Assembly: GCA_031216915.1 (NCBI GenBank)
Contig: CM062296.1
Location: forward strand, 790,516,823 to 790,580,822
Origin: Pictodentalium vernedei
Taxonomy: Eukaryota > Mollusca > Scaphopoda > Dentaliida > Dentaliidae
DNA length: 64,000 nt
Reading direction: 5' to 3'
Shown here: in pieces, positions 21,666 through 32,613 of the stretch
How the letters are laid out: every line of letters starts with the position of its first letter
Position numbering within the stretch: the first letter of the stretch is position 1
The notes under the pieces: generated by a model
Told to the model about the DNA's origin: nothing
Database searches by the model: none
The model's input: the letters and a program-made list of their open reading frames with translations, nothing else
Made by a program: the position numbers and the translations under genes

Positions 21666-22669
21666 CTGATTAACTTCGCTCTGGTTAACGGCAGACGAAC
21701 GAGATTGTTGTGCATCTCGAAGCTCATTCCCAGATGAGTGAATGACTTGGACGGCACCAGATCCGATTTCTCCTCGTTTATAACAAAACCGAGACGGAGG
21801 AGCAATAGAAGCAGATTCTGCACATCATTCTGAAGCGTTAACTCGTTGCCGTACCTCTGAAGAATGTCGTCCAGGTAGGCCGACGTTACCGCAGACGAAT
21901 GAGTTCGGAAATACATCATTACCGAGTTCGTTACTCGAGTGAAAGCCCAGGGGGCTAGGTTCAATCCGAAGCACATCGCCCGGAATTGATATACAACTCC
22001 TAGGACTGCGAAGCGTAGATACTTTCTGAATGTCGGATGTACCATGACATGAAAGTACGCATCTTTGAGATCTATGCTTGTAGCATAATCGTTCACCCGA
22101 ATACTCGCTCTGACCGATCGAATCGTCTCCATATAGAACTTCGGAGCGACGATCAGCTTGTTTATCCAGCTCAAATCTATGACTGGACGGAACGAGCCGT
22201 CTGGTTTCGGAACCAGAAATAGATGGCTGTAGAATCCCGGTGATTCCTGGTCTTCTACAACCTCTACCGCGTTCTTCTTCAAAAGAGACTGTACCTCCGA
22301 TAAAAGAGCGTCTCTTTTCTGCAGATTTGACGGAAGTTGAGTCCATTTTGGACTTCGAGTTAATGGAGGCTTTCGTTTGAAGGATATTCTTAGTCCTTCC
22401 GAAATCACCCCTCTCACCCAAGGGTCGTCCATAATCGACGCCCACTCTTCTGTAAAACTCGACGACCTTCCGCCAACCGGAACACGATAGAGGTTCAAAC
22501 CATCACCTCCTGGACCTGCGAGGCCTGCGGGAGGAGAAACCACGTCCTCCACGACCCGCACCTCATCCTGTCGACCTCGGGACGTCAGACCGGTTGTCTC
22601 GGCCCGAAGAACGTCCCGCACGTGAGTCGCTGCCTTGACGGTCTCTAGAATAAGACCAAGAGGACGCAA
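20693..22669 (-). CDS. DIRS reverse transcriptase with deleted RNase H (copy E2)
   Basis: 658-codon frame. The RT domain is intact: SFRPVIDLSWINKL, DLKDAYFHVMV (first catalytic Asp), CFGLNLAPWAFTR and YLDDIL (catalytic Asp pair). Compared with the 771-codon frame at 45129-47444 it has an in-frame loss of about 60 residues between ANIQWL and RHWMDII, which removes the first catalytic Asp and the catalytic Glu of RNase H. The third (SDNTT) and last (LADSLSR) motifs remain. RNase H should be inactive. The C-terminal DLFATHLNNQ region common in DIRS and Ngaro elements follows. There is no methyltransferase domain. Confidence 0.88.
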   Translation of the reverse strand: MRPLGLILETVKAATHVRDVLRAETTGLTSRGRQDEVRVVEDVVSPPAGLAGPGGDGLNLYRVPVGGRSSSFTEEWASIMDDPWVRGVISEGLRISFKRKPPLTRSPKWTQLPSNLQKRDALLSEVQSLLKKNAVEVVEDQESPGFYSHLFLVPKPDGSFRPVIDLSWINKLIVAPKFYMETIRSVRASIRVNDYATSIDLKDAYFHVMVHPTFRKYLRFAVLGVVYQFRAMCFGLNLAPWAFTRVTNSVMMYFRTHSSAVTSAYLDDILQRYGNELTLQNDVQNLLLLLLRLGFVINEEKSDLVPSKSFTHLGMSFEMHNNLVRLPLTRAKLISCYARYCLHADKVTAREFMRLIGLCGAAADLIPMGRLRTRPLQIFLTQNWSVKIHSLDVDVLLSDQVKQEIQTWANIQWLRHWMDIIQKAHVQILSDNTTVVAYIRNQGGTHSVPLFNLTERILLFALEHQVLLSVRHIPGRLNVLADSLSRKDRLLPLEWTLNKQVFNQICYQWEQPMIDLFATHLNNQLQTYVSACPDPRAYAVDALSISWDGMIGYAYPPAPLIQQVLLKIKQSQCKILLVASLSPQRPWINLLRCLLWDLPRKLPPREDLLSQGKSRQLHHNPQGLNLHVFPLCGPSCMASILQDEQWTRFLTVGGPPLR

Positions 22670-22792
22670 AGGAACCTCTATAGGAACCTCTCTTGGGCGT
22701 ATTTGTCCCAGAAGTGCCTGTCTTACTCTTATCTGCTGTATCCAACTTTTTGGAAGCGGATTTAAAAAGCAGAGAATCCGAAGCTTTCTTAG

Positions 22793-24211
22793 TTATTTTA
22801 GCATAGATTGCTGAAAGCTTGCCGTCGAAGAGAAGCTCTCCGGAGACCGAACTTTACTATCCACGCGTGTGGATGTAGCTAGGGCTGCGTCACGTCTAAC
22901 CAACTCCAGGTTTGCCACTGAAAGGGCGGAGTTATACGTGGAATAAGCTACTGCCCTTGAAAGAAGTCTTAATGAGGATTGTATATCCTGGAATTCTTTC
23001 CCTTGAAGACGCAGTGATAACGCCTTTGTAAGGTGGTCTGCGTATGATAAGGCATCTAAGCTGGCTCTGTTAGACGTAATTGTCGTTTCCAACGCCACGG
23101 ATGGAATGGACATAGACGACGGTAAAGACAATTCCAAGTCTTCCGCCTCGTCGTCTAGACGCAGAGGAACTCTCGGTATGCCCTGTCCTGCCGTATCAAA
23201 TTTATTCCTTGAATTGATGAAAGGCAGGTTAAGAGCATTGGCGGACAAGAAACCAGCTTTGCCTGTTTTGGAAGCAAGCTTAAAGATAGCGTCGTTCAAT
23301 AATTCGAATGTTCTTGTGACATTATTGGACTGTGACGGAAACTCAGGGACGATGTCTCTGAACCGCTCAAAGAATTCAGTGTCCAATGACGCTATCAGTC
23401 TCTTATCCGGCATCGCAGCAGTCTGGACTGACGGAACAACTTGAGGAAGGTAGTGCCGGATGAAATCTACGGCAGCTTTATGTTGTTCCGAAAGGGATAG
23501 CTCCAAGTCCTCAGTATCCCTTTCGCCATCCGGTCGGACCTCATGATGCTCCCGGTCGTCCGCACCCGATGCTTCGGCGGAGCGTACCGACCCAGCGCCG
23601 TCGGATAATTCCTGATCCGACGATTCTGTCTTTTGCTGGGATGCTGCGATAATTTGTGCTATCTGAGCTAGCACGTCTGTCATCGAGGCCTGCGGAGTAG
23701 CGGTCTTTCGCTGCTTAGCCGCCGGAAGCTCCGCATTAACTGACTCCCGCATACTTCTCTTATGCGAACGTCCGGAGTCTACCGGCCTCTTGTCCCTGGC
23801 TACCGGATGGCGTGACCTGGTCGCCGTGGAATCCCTGATCGGCGAAGCTGGCTGAATATCCGCGGTCACGTAGCCAAGGTGCGGTCGTGTGCGCTGCTGA
23901 GAGGATGAGGAAGCCTGTACAGTCTCTCCGGACTGCCTATATAACGGAGCGTCCCGAGCGGCGGACGTATGCTCCGCTTGCGAAACATTTTGTACCACAA
24001 CATCTGGTCCCAGATGTTGTTGTACGAGAGAGGGGCCTCTCTCGCTCGCGGCCCGGCTGGACCTGGACGAGCTAGGAACCAGACTACAAGGCTTCCTCCG
24101 ATCTCTCCTCTTATCCGCCGTCACTGGGTGTGCACCTTGTATGTTTATAGTGCTCGCATCACCCGAAACTCCTTCCTGGACTGCAACGGACGAACCCGGC
24201 TGCCGAACCAT
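22793..24211 (-). pseudogene. gag, main part, truncated (copy E2)
   Basis: 472-codon frame matching residues ~150-600 of the intact Gag at 43301-45454, beginning MVRQPGSSVAVQ. It is separated from the N-terminal part by a TGA codon where the intact copy has CGA (Arg). A ~23-base deletion after STRVDSKV shifts the frame, so the last ~115 residues, including the basic Arg/Gly/Ser tail, are lost. Gag of such elements is presumed to package the RNA; the lost tail is the likely RNA-binding part. Confidence 0.85.
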
Positions 24212-24667
24212 TCAGTGAATGGACGCTACACCGGGCGAGCTAGCGGACGACAGCGCCGTCGATCCTACTAGGGACCTCTTAGGCAACTGGCGTATCTCCA
24301 TGAGCACTTTTGCCGCTAGCTCTTCATTTGATTGTGACGACGGAGGCACACCTTTGGAAGATAACATGGAAACATCACCCTGTTCTTGTTCCTCTGAAAT
24401 AGAAACTGATAAACTAGAGTGACCCTGCAGAGAAAGGACCGGCATAGCCCTTTCCCCGCTAACAACATACCGTGACACACGTTTCCAATGTTTGTCATCC
24501 CAATATTCACATACTGAACAGGAGTTAGTGCGAGTACACTGACTACAATTAATATAATGATCATGAAAGTCAGAGGAAGATTTCCTCTCATTACAATTTG
24601 AACAATATCCTTTCATTGTGAAAAGACAACAATAAGTCCTAGTACTCACACGAACCCCTGAAAACAA
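24212..24667 (-). CDS. Gag N-terminal Cys/His-rich ORF (copy E2)
   Basis: 151 codons ending at a TGA directly followed by ATG (the start of the downstream gag frame). The first likely start is the internal Met at 24616 (MKGYCSNC), which is conserved in other copies with a CACAATG-like context upstream. Cys/His pattern: CSNC, FHDHYINCSQC, SCSVCEYW, suggesting a zinc-binding fold. The same split is seen in the copy at 38049-50366, so it is inherited. It could be translated as a separate small protein, or joined by readthrough; the sequence does not decide. Confidence 0.75.
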   Translation of the reverse strand: MFSGVRVSTRTYCCLFTMKGYCSNCNERKSSSDFHDHYINCSQCTRTNSCSVCEYWDDKHWKRVSRYVVSGERAMPVLSLQGHSSLSVSISEEQEQGDVSMLSSKGVPPSSQSNEELAAKVLMEIRQLPKRSLVGSTALSSASSPGVASIH

Positions 24668-25610
24668 AGATACATAATAACATGATCCATTAACATTGAA
24701 AAAACAACTGAAATCAAAAATAAATTTTGAAAAAATATTTTTTCAGCAAAGCCCAAGTTTCTGAAAAGTAACGTTGAGCCCCAATGGATCCCAAGCCTAA
24801 GTGTGGACAAAAATTTTAAAATTATTTTAAATAATTAATGCAACACTTACGAATAATAATAATGTATCTTATAATGAGATAAATTAGTACAAAGGCAAAA
24901 AGCCCCCCTCAAAAGAGACTGTTGCCAATGTAAACAAGAAGTGTATAAACACCAGAAAACATGACTCCAGGCACTGACAATCCTGGCCCGAAATCAGTTA
25001 CCAAAATATACACTATCTGATGCAAAAGAGACTTCCAGGGAAGAATCTGCAGAACATCAGATGGTAGATGCAGAACACTACGCCTAAACACCCATGGGTG
25101 AGAACGAAAACATGGGGAAAATAACAGAATTCATTCTGTTACCAAGCTAAATCTCCCAAGAAATTTTAGTAGTAATCTTACTCAAAATTATGCCAAAAGC
25201 ATGGGAGAATAGCAAGGGGGGACTTAAAGGACAAGGAGAGAGGAAACACTGAATAAGCAGTGCAACTTCATCATAGCAAGAATGACAACAACAGGCCCAT
25301 GCCTCGAAAGTTAAAAAATTTATAGTAATTTATATATTTTTTATACTTACCAATGACCCAGACATAGCTGGTGCTAACTCTTAAAATATAGGGCCAAACA
25401 CAAATTTTGCCCCCAATCCCCAAAATTTGCATCTAAAACCAAAGAAAACATGTCCTGAAAGGTCCTCCACACTTCGCCCCTACTGCGCATGCGCAGTGTC
25501 AAGGACGTTCCGAAATTGGCGCCATTAATCATTCTAATAACCAGTGCCTGGTAAGCGCTATGTACTCAGCGGGGAGGCAAGAGTTCCCAACTCCTGGGAG
25601 GGCCATCCCC

Positions 25611-25692
25611 GTCTGGGTCATTGGTAAGTATAAAAAATATATAAATTACTATAAATTTTTTAACATTTTTATACTGTACCAATGACCCAGAC
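25611..25692 (-). repeat. Internal complementary region of copy N
   Basis: 82 bases identical in layout to that of E2, with the 3'-terminus/5'-terminus junction TTTTTTAAC|ATTTTTATACTG. Fully preserved although the coding part is ruined, as expected if cis-acting sequences alone are kept for mobilisation in trans. Confidence 0.88.
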
Positions 25693-26284
25693 ATAGCTGA
25701 ATAGTAAAAAGGCTGGAGGGCCAAGGACATAGAGCAAAATGGAATACGCTCAATAAAATAAAATAGAGTCATCCCCTGTAGGGAAAAAGAAGTAATAGGC
25801 CTTACATGTATCTTTCTTATTTATGATAAATTAGAAAGATACAACACCATCCAAAATTGAGCTTCATACATCCATGTACTCTATTAATATCCAATATAAT
25901 CCTTATACTAATAATTTTTAAAGTAAGCCAATAAATAAAGTAAGTCTAGAGAATAGAGACTCTTATACTCCTAAAAGTGTCTGAGGATTGCATAATCATG
26001 TCCGTTGACATATGCAATATTCAAAAGCTATACTTTAAAAACTAAGACTTGAATGAATTTTAAAAACCTAAACTTCTCACTAAACAACCATCCCAATAAC
26101 AGCTCAGAATTACTAACTCCGGAGGAGGTATCCCCTTGTTTTCATAGTAAAACAGGTGACCCAAGGGAACACCCTCCCCCCCCCCCCTTTTCTTGCCCTG
26201 GGTCAAATAGCCCAGAGCGAAGAGGGCAGCAGAACGGAGACACTGCCGAAACAGACAGCCTACCTAGCTATAGTAGCAACTGTT

Positions 26285-27345
26285 AAGTGAATGACATTCT
26301 GAGCAGTAGATAATAGACCTAACAATAGAGGCCTCCAGAAATGGACTCGATATTTCTGAGATAAAATTCATGAATGTGGATGGCTGAGCGCAATGAGCAG
26401 CCTTCAAAAATCTATAATAGCGACACTATTAATGTAAGCCCAAGAAGTAGAAGAACTCTTACTTCATGAGCCGAAATATCTTAAGCACAACTGCTAAGTC
26501 AATGATATACCATAAGCAGTACCGATAGTTAATAGAATCCATTAACAATAAAATGGAGCGTAACGTCCTTCTACTAGACATCAAAGACAGAAGAAGCTTA
26601 CGCCCATAGTAATAAACAGATATCTGTTTATAAATACATAAACTGTACCCGGAAAGAGTAAAGGCCTATGCCCATACGAAGACGGAAGGACCTTAAAATA
26701 ATAGGTTCCGGATAATAGGAGCCTAACTCTTATGCAAAAATCCAACCTAAATAGTAACGGAAGTAGTGATTCCAAAACTACGAAAGTGAAAATCATCCAT
26801 CGATAGTGCATGAAACTCACTGACTCTACAGTAAAAGAGAAACCAACAGAATTACTGTCTAAAAGGTCAGAATTTGAAAACTACTGTTTCCAGAGGCTCA
26901 AATGATAACTTAGCTAAATAAGAACCGAAGTTAAAATCCATATAGGAATTTAATCTAAAGATTCTAAGTCTATTTATCAAAAAGTTACTAACTGACTTAG
27001 ATAAAGAGACAAAAGACTCAATTATAAACTATCGTAGAGTACATAGGTATGAGGTAACATAAACCTATAACCTAAATAATAACAGGCTGCAGTAGATCTT
27101 GTGAAACAAGTATACTAAAAAATTGCAATGAGTAGTATGGAGGGATCAACAATATGAACATAATGATCCCTACACCACGACGGAAGAGCCTCCACTTTAG
27201 CCGCATAGAATAGCGAAGAAGAGGATCTCCTATAGTAAGAAATCGCGTCCAAAGCTCGTCCAGTACAGTGCTTACAATGCAATACGGACCACACAACGGA
27301 ATACATGAAGGTTGCGACCTTGCGGGTTGTGATAAAGATGACACG
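26285..27345 (-). pseudogene. Tyrosine recombinase remnant (copy N)
   Basis: Matches the recombinase region of E2 (19740-20820) over its whole length with many point changes and small deletions; for example the SRRSSSSLFYAAK and LKWRLFRRGVG pieces near 27120-27260. No frame longer than 90 codons. The HxxR and Tyr motifs cannot be read in one frame. Confidence 0.8.
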
Positions 27346-27479
27346 ATTTACGCAGTGAAAAAAGATCCTCACATAGAGGAAGATTTCACGTTAAGACCCA
27401 CAGTAGACAAGAGAGTAAATTACCCATGATCTCTGTGAAGATAGAGATGCTATCAACAGAAATGTATTGTGGTTGTTTA

Positions 27480-28195
27480 TCTAGTAATACCTGCTGAAAC
27501 AACAGCGCCGGAGGATACGCGTATCCTATCATTCCGTCCTATAGATCAATAGAGCGTTAACAACATTAGCTCAGAGATCTGGACAAGCCAACACATACGT
27601 CTGCAATTGATTAGCAAGCCGTGTCATAAATAAATCATCATTGGGCGCTCCCATAGATAGCAAATCTGACTGAATACTTGTTTGTTGAGAGTCCATTCTG
27701 ACAGCAACAAGCGACCCGTAAGAGAACGGGAGTCCGGTAAAACAATCAGTCGACCCGGAATATGACGGACCAAAACAGAACTTGGTGTACTATAACCAAC
27801 AGACGGATTCTTTCCATTAAATTGAATAACGGAAACGAAAGAGTGCCTCCCTGGTTCCGGAGATACGCCACTACTGTCGAATTAAAGGACAGGATTTGGG
27901 CATGCGTTTCTGAATAATGTTCATGCAATGACATAAAGCAAGCCTAAAAAACATTATTCCGCGGAAGAAAACTGATTGCTAAGAGACTGCGGAACCCAAA
28001 GACCCTGGCACTTCGAATCCGTAGGGATCAGTATTATATCCCAATCTGTTTGACTGGCAACCGTCATAACAGCCACACTCGGGTCCGGCAACTGCGGTGG
28101 CACTCTCTGAGTCAACCACCGAATGTTTGCCCCAGTCTGAATCTCTTGTAACACTAGATAGACAAGAGAACGTGTAAATCGAGCAATTCATGGAT
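27480..28195 (-). pseudogene. RNase H region remnant (copy N)
   Basis: Aligns to the RNase H and post-RNase H part of the intact RT gene; VAVMTVASQTDWD shows that the first RNase H Asp (TDAS) is replaced by Val. At about 28195 the sequence jumps directly into gag (compare 21507 and 22810 in E2), so roughly 1.3 kb containing the RT fingers, palm and YLDD motif are absent. Confidence 0.8.
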
Positions 28196-31175
28196 TGCCG
28201 AAAAGTTTCCGTCGAAGAGAAGCTCCTCCGAGAACGAAGCGACTCTGAGAGAGTTCTTAACCTTACTATCCACGCGTGTGGATGTAGCTAGGGCTGCGTC
28301 ACGTCTAACCAACTCCAATCAGCCACTGAAGGGCGGAGTTATACGTGAACAAACTACTGCCCTCAAAAGAAATTACATTGAGAATAATATCCCGTAAATC
28401 TTTTCTTGAAGACGTAATGATAACGCCTCAGTAAGGCGGATTACGTATGATAAAGCGTCTAAGTTAAGTCTACTATATATCATGTCATTTCCAACATTGA
28501 AATTGGAAAAGACATAAACGGCGAAAAAGAATATATGCAGTCTTTAACCACACCGTCTAGACGCATATGAACTCTCGGTATGCCCTGCTCTGCCAAAATA
28601 AACTATTCGTATAAATGATAAAATGGCAGAAATGAGCAACGCGGACAAGAAACTAAACTATCATGCTTGGTAGCAGGCTTGTATATATATATATATATAG
28701 CGTCGAAAAATAAAACACATGTTGTAATGACAATATTGGACTGCGTCGGTAAGTCAGGGACAATGTCCCTGAACCGATCGAAAAATCCGAGTCCAATGAC
28801 GCTATAAGTCTCTTATCCAAGATCGCAGCAATGAAGTCCGAAATAACAATCACTGGAAGATAATGCCAGAAGATATGAAAGGCAGCTTCCGATACTACTA
28901 AAGGAAAAACTCGAAATCTTTCAAATCCCTTTCGCCATCCTGTCGGACCCTATAAAGCGTTCGGTCGTCCGTACCTGATGCAACCGCGGACCGCACCGAC
29001 CCAGCGCCGTCGGATAATTACTGATTCAACCGAGAAACTGTCAATTGCTGGGATGCTGCGAAACAACTGTGCTAACTCGGATAGCACGTCCGTCACTGAG
29101 GCCTGAGGAGAAGCGGTCTTACGATGCATTGCCGCTGGAAGCTCCATGATCGTTACCCCGTGCATACTACCAATATGCGAGCGAACGGAGTGTATAGGCC
29201 TCGTGTCCCTTGGCTACCGGATGGCGTGACCTATTCGCCGTGGAATCACTGAATGACGAAACTGATCGGATACTCGAGGTCACGTAGCCAATGTGCGGTC
29301 GTGTGCCCTGCTGTGGGGATGAGGAAGCATTAAGGACAGTCTCTCGGACTGTCAATATAACGGAGCGTCCCGACCGACGGACATATGCTCCAAATGTAAA
29401 ATATCTGAACCACAACATGCGGTCCCCTATGTTATTGGACGAGAGAGGGACCTCTCTCCCTCACAGCCCGGACGGACCTGGACAAGCCAGGAACCGGACT
29501 AACAGGCTTCCTCCGATCTGTCCTCAATCTGCCGTCACTGGGTGAGTACTAAAGTAATTAAAGTGCTCGCATCACCCAAATCTCCTTCCTAGACCGCAAA
29601 GGACGAACCTGGCAGCCGAACCATTCGATGAATGTACGCTACACCGGGTGAGCTAGCGAATGTCACTCCGTAGGCGATAGACATATTCCATAAGCACTTA
29701 TTGCCGCTAGCTCTTCATTAACTATGACGACAGAGGCACACTTTTGAAAGACATCTCCATAACTCTGCGAACAAGAAACCAGAAATGCTTGGTTATAGCA
29801 AGCATAAAATAATAATATATATAGCGTCGTTCAATAATTCGAAAGTTTGTGTGACATTATTGGACTATGTCGGAACTGAGGGACGATGTCCCTGAACCGA
29901 ACCAAAAATTTCTAAGTCCACCGACGCTATCAGTTTCTTATCCGGCATCGCAGCATTCTGGTCCGACGAAAGAAGCTGTAGAAGACCAAGTCAGATGACA
30001 TACACAACAGCATATGTTGTTCCGAAAGGGAAAGCTCGAAATCCTCCAAATCCCTTTCGGTATCCCGTCGGACCGGATGAAACTTTCGGACGTCCGTACC
30101 CGCTTCCGCGGAGCGTCCCGACCCAGCATCGTCGCATAAAATATATGCGACAGATTCAGTTGATGCTGGGATGCTGCGATAAACTGTGCTATTAAGGAAA
30201 GCACGTCCGTTCCCGAGGCCTGTGCAGTAGCGGTCTTACGATGCATTGCCGCCGGAAGCTCCGTGTACGTTGACTCCCGCACACTTCCTATGCGAACGTC
30301 CGGAGTCTGCAGGCCTCGTGTCCCTGGCTACCGGATTGTCTGACCTGGTCGCCGAAGAATCCTTGATCGGCGAAGCTGGTATATATCGGCGGTCACGCAG
30401 CCAAGGTGCGGTCGTGTGCGCTGACGAGAAGAGGAAGCCTTAGCAGTCTCCGCGGACTGCCTATACAACGGAGCGTCCCGAGCGACGGACGTATGCTCCG
30501 CTTGCGACACATTTTGTACCACAACATCTGGGGCCAGATGTTGTTGAACGAGAGAGGGGCCTCTCTCGCTTGCCGACTGGATGGACCGGAACGAGCTATG
30601 AACCGGACTAAAAGGCTTCCTCCGTTCTCCCTCCGATCCGCCGTCACTGGGTGTGCATTAGGTTAATTTATAGTGCTCGCATCACCCCAAAATTCCTTCT
30701 AGACCGCAACGGACAAACCCGGCTGCCGAACCATTCGGTGAATGGACGCTACACCGGGCGAGCTAGCGGACGTCAAAGGCCGTCGAACCTACTAGGGTCC
30801 TCTTAGGCAATTGGCGTATTTACATGAGCACTTTTCCGCTAGCCCTTCATTAATTGTGACGACGGAAGCACACTGTTGGAAGACATCACAGATACATCAC
30901 CCTAATCTTGATCGTCTGAAATAGAAATTGATAAAGTAGAGTGACCCTGCGGGGAAAGGACCGGAGTGTCCAAATCCCCAATAACATACCGTGACATACG
31001 CTTCCCATATTGTCATCGAAATCATACGATACAGAACAGGAGTTAATGCGAGTACACTGACCACATATAGAATGATTATAAAGTCAGAGGAAGACTTCCT
31101 CTTAATACAATTGATCAATATCCTTTCAATGTGAAAAGAAAACAAGTCCTGGTACTCGCACTAACCCCTGGCAAT
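28196..31175 (-). pseudogene. Duplicated gag remnant (copy N)
   Basis: Gag homology occurs twice. A ~1,125-base unit starts at the GCGGACAAGAAAC near 28641 and again near 29766. The joint carries a TA microsatellite (28681-28697). The second repeat continues to the Cys/His-rich N-terminal coding region (~30900-31150). Frames are short and interrupted throughout. Confidence 0.82.
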
Positions 31176-32223
31176 CAAAATACATAATAATAATATGATC
31201 CATTAATATAGAAAAAATAACTGAAATCAAAATATTTTGAAAAAATATTTTTTCAGAACAGCCCAAGTTTCTGAAAAGTAACGTTGAGCCCCAATGGATC
31301 CCAAGCCTAAGTGTGGACAAAAATTTTAAAAATATTTTAAATAATTTATTCAACACTTACGAACAATAATAATGTATCTAGTTATGATTAAAATAACATC
31401 AAGATATTATTTTCCAGAAATCCCCCCCTCACACAGAGGGCTGTTGTAAATGTAAACAATGAGTGTAAAAACACTAAAATAAGACTCCAGGCACCCAGGC
31501 CCGAAATCAGTTACCAAACATACACTATCTGATGCAAAACAGAGACTTCCAGGGAAGAAACTGCAGAACATCAGATGGTAGATGCAGAACACAACGCCTA
31601 ACCACCCGTAGGTGAAGACGTAAACATGGGGAAAAGAACAGAATTCATTCTGTTATTCAGCTAAAACTCCCAAGAAAATTTAGTAATAATAATTACAAAA
31701 ACTATGCCAAAAGCATGGGAGAATAGCAAGGGGGGACTTAAAGGACAGGGAGAGAGGAAAACACTGAAAAATCAGTGTAACTAAATAATCAGAATGACAA
31801 CAAAATGGCTGCTGCCTCGAAAATAGGTAACTTAACATAATTTCATTAAAAAATTTTAAGTTACAGCCCTGATAATATTCTGTCACACATTTTTTTCCTC
31901 TCCTCCTTCTCTATCCTCCTTAGAATCACCATTTCACTAATATTTATGTGTCTGGCATCATTTAAACTGAGATTTATAAGCACAAAGATCAGTCAGATGT
32001 TAACTGATGAAGGGCCAAACTTAGAATGATCAATGGCGCCAATTTCGGAACGTCCTTGACACTGCGCATGCGCAGTAGGGGCGAAGTGTGGAGGGCCTTT
32101 CAGGACATGTTTTCTTTGGTTTTAGATGCAAATTTTGGGGATTGGGGGGCAAAATTTGTGTTTGGCCCTATATTTTAAGAATTAGCACCAGCTATGTCTG
32201 GGTCATTGGTACAGTATAAAAAT

Positions 32224-32613
32224 ATAGGCAATTTCATTACAAAATTTTAAGTTACAGCCCTGAATATTTTCTGTCACTCCCTTTTCCTCTCCTCCTTCTA
32301 TATCCTCCTTAGAATCACCATTTCTCCAATATTTATGTGTCTGGCATCATTTAAACTGAGATTTACAAGCACAAAGATCAGTGAGATGTTAACTGATGAA
32401 GGGCCAAACAAAGAATGATAATTGGCGCCAATTTCGGGACGTCCTTGACACTGCGCATGCGCAGTGGGGGCAAAGTATGGAAGACCTTCAGGACATGATT
32501 TCTTTTGGTTTTAGATGCAAATTTTGGGGATTGGGGGGCAAAATTTGTGTTTGGCCCTAGAATTTTAAGAGTTAGCACCAGCTATGTCTGGGTCATTGGT
32601 ACAGTATAAAAAT
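32224..32613 (-). repeat. 5' UTR end and 5' terminal repeat of copy E2
   Basis: Continues E2 after the inserted element: ATAGGCAATTTCATT, the CTCTCCTCCTTCTATATCC stretch, then the terminal repeat with ATTGGCGCCAAT (32420-32431), TGCGCATGCGCA (32452-32463) and outer end GTATAAAAAT at 32604-32613. Confidence 0.9.

Larger units (their letters stand above)
25310..32223 (-). mobile_element. Innermost decayed DIRS element (copy N)
   Basis: 6,914-base minus-strand element inserted in the 5' UTR of E2. Removing it rejoins GCCTCGAAA to ATAGGCAA, exactly the sequence of uninterrupted copies (for example near 49965), so there is no target duplication and no loss. It has complete terminal repeats (25310-25540 and ~32020-32223) and a complete internal complementary region (25611-25692). 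Inside, the RT core is deleted, gag is tandemly duplicated, and all frames carry many stops. The copy at 54107-61014 (6.9 kb) is nearly identical, lesions included. Confidence 0.92.
18742..32613 (-). mobile_element. Middle DIRS element of the nest (copy E2), interrupted
   Basis: Minus-strand element of ~6.96 kb, present as 18742-25309 and 32224-32613, split in its 5' UTR by the element at 25310-32223. Sense order: 5' terminal repeat (~32410-32613), 5' UTR, gag (22793-24667), RT/RNase H (20693-22669), recombinase (19737-21665), 3' UTR with a C-rich homopolymer near 19627-19640, internal complementary region (19045-19126), 3' terminal repeat (18742-18975). It is inserted in E1 between GTGGACAAAA and TTCAAATTTT without target duplication. 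Gag carries a nonsense codon and a frameshift and RNase H a large deletion, so it is not autonomous. Confidence 0.92.
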
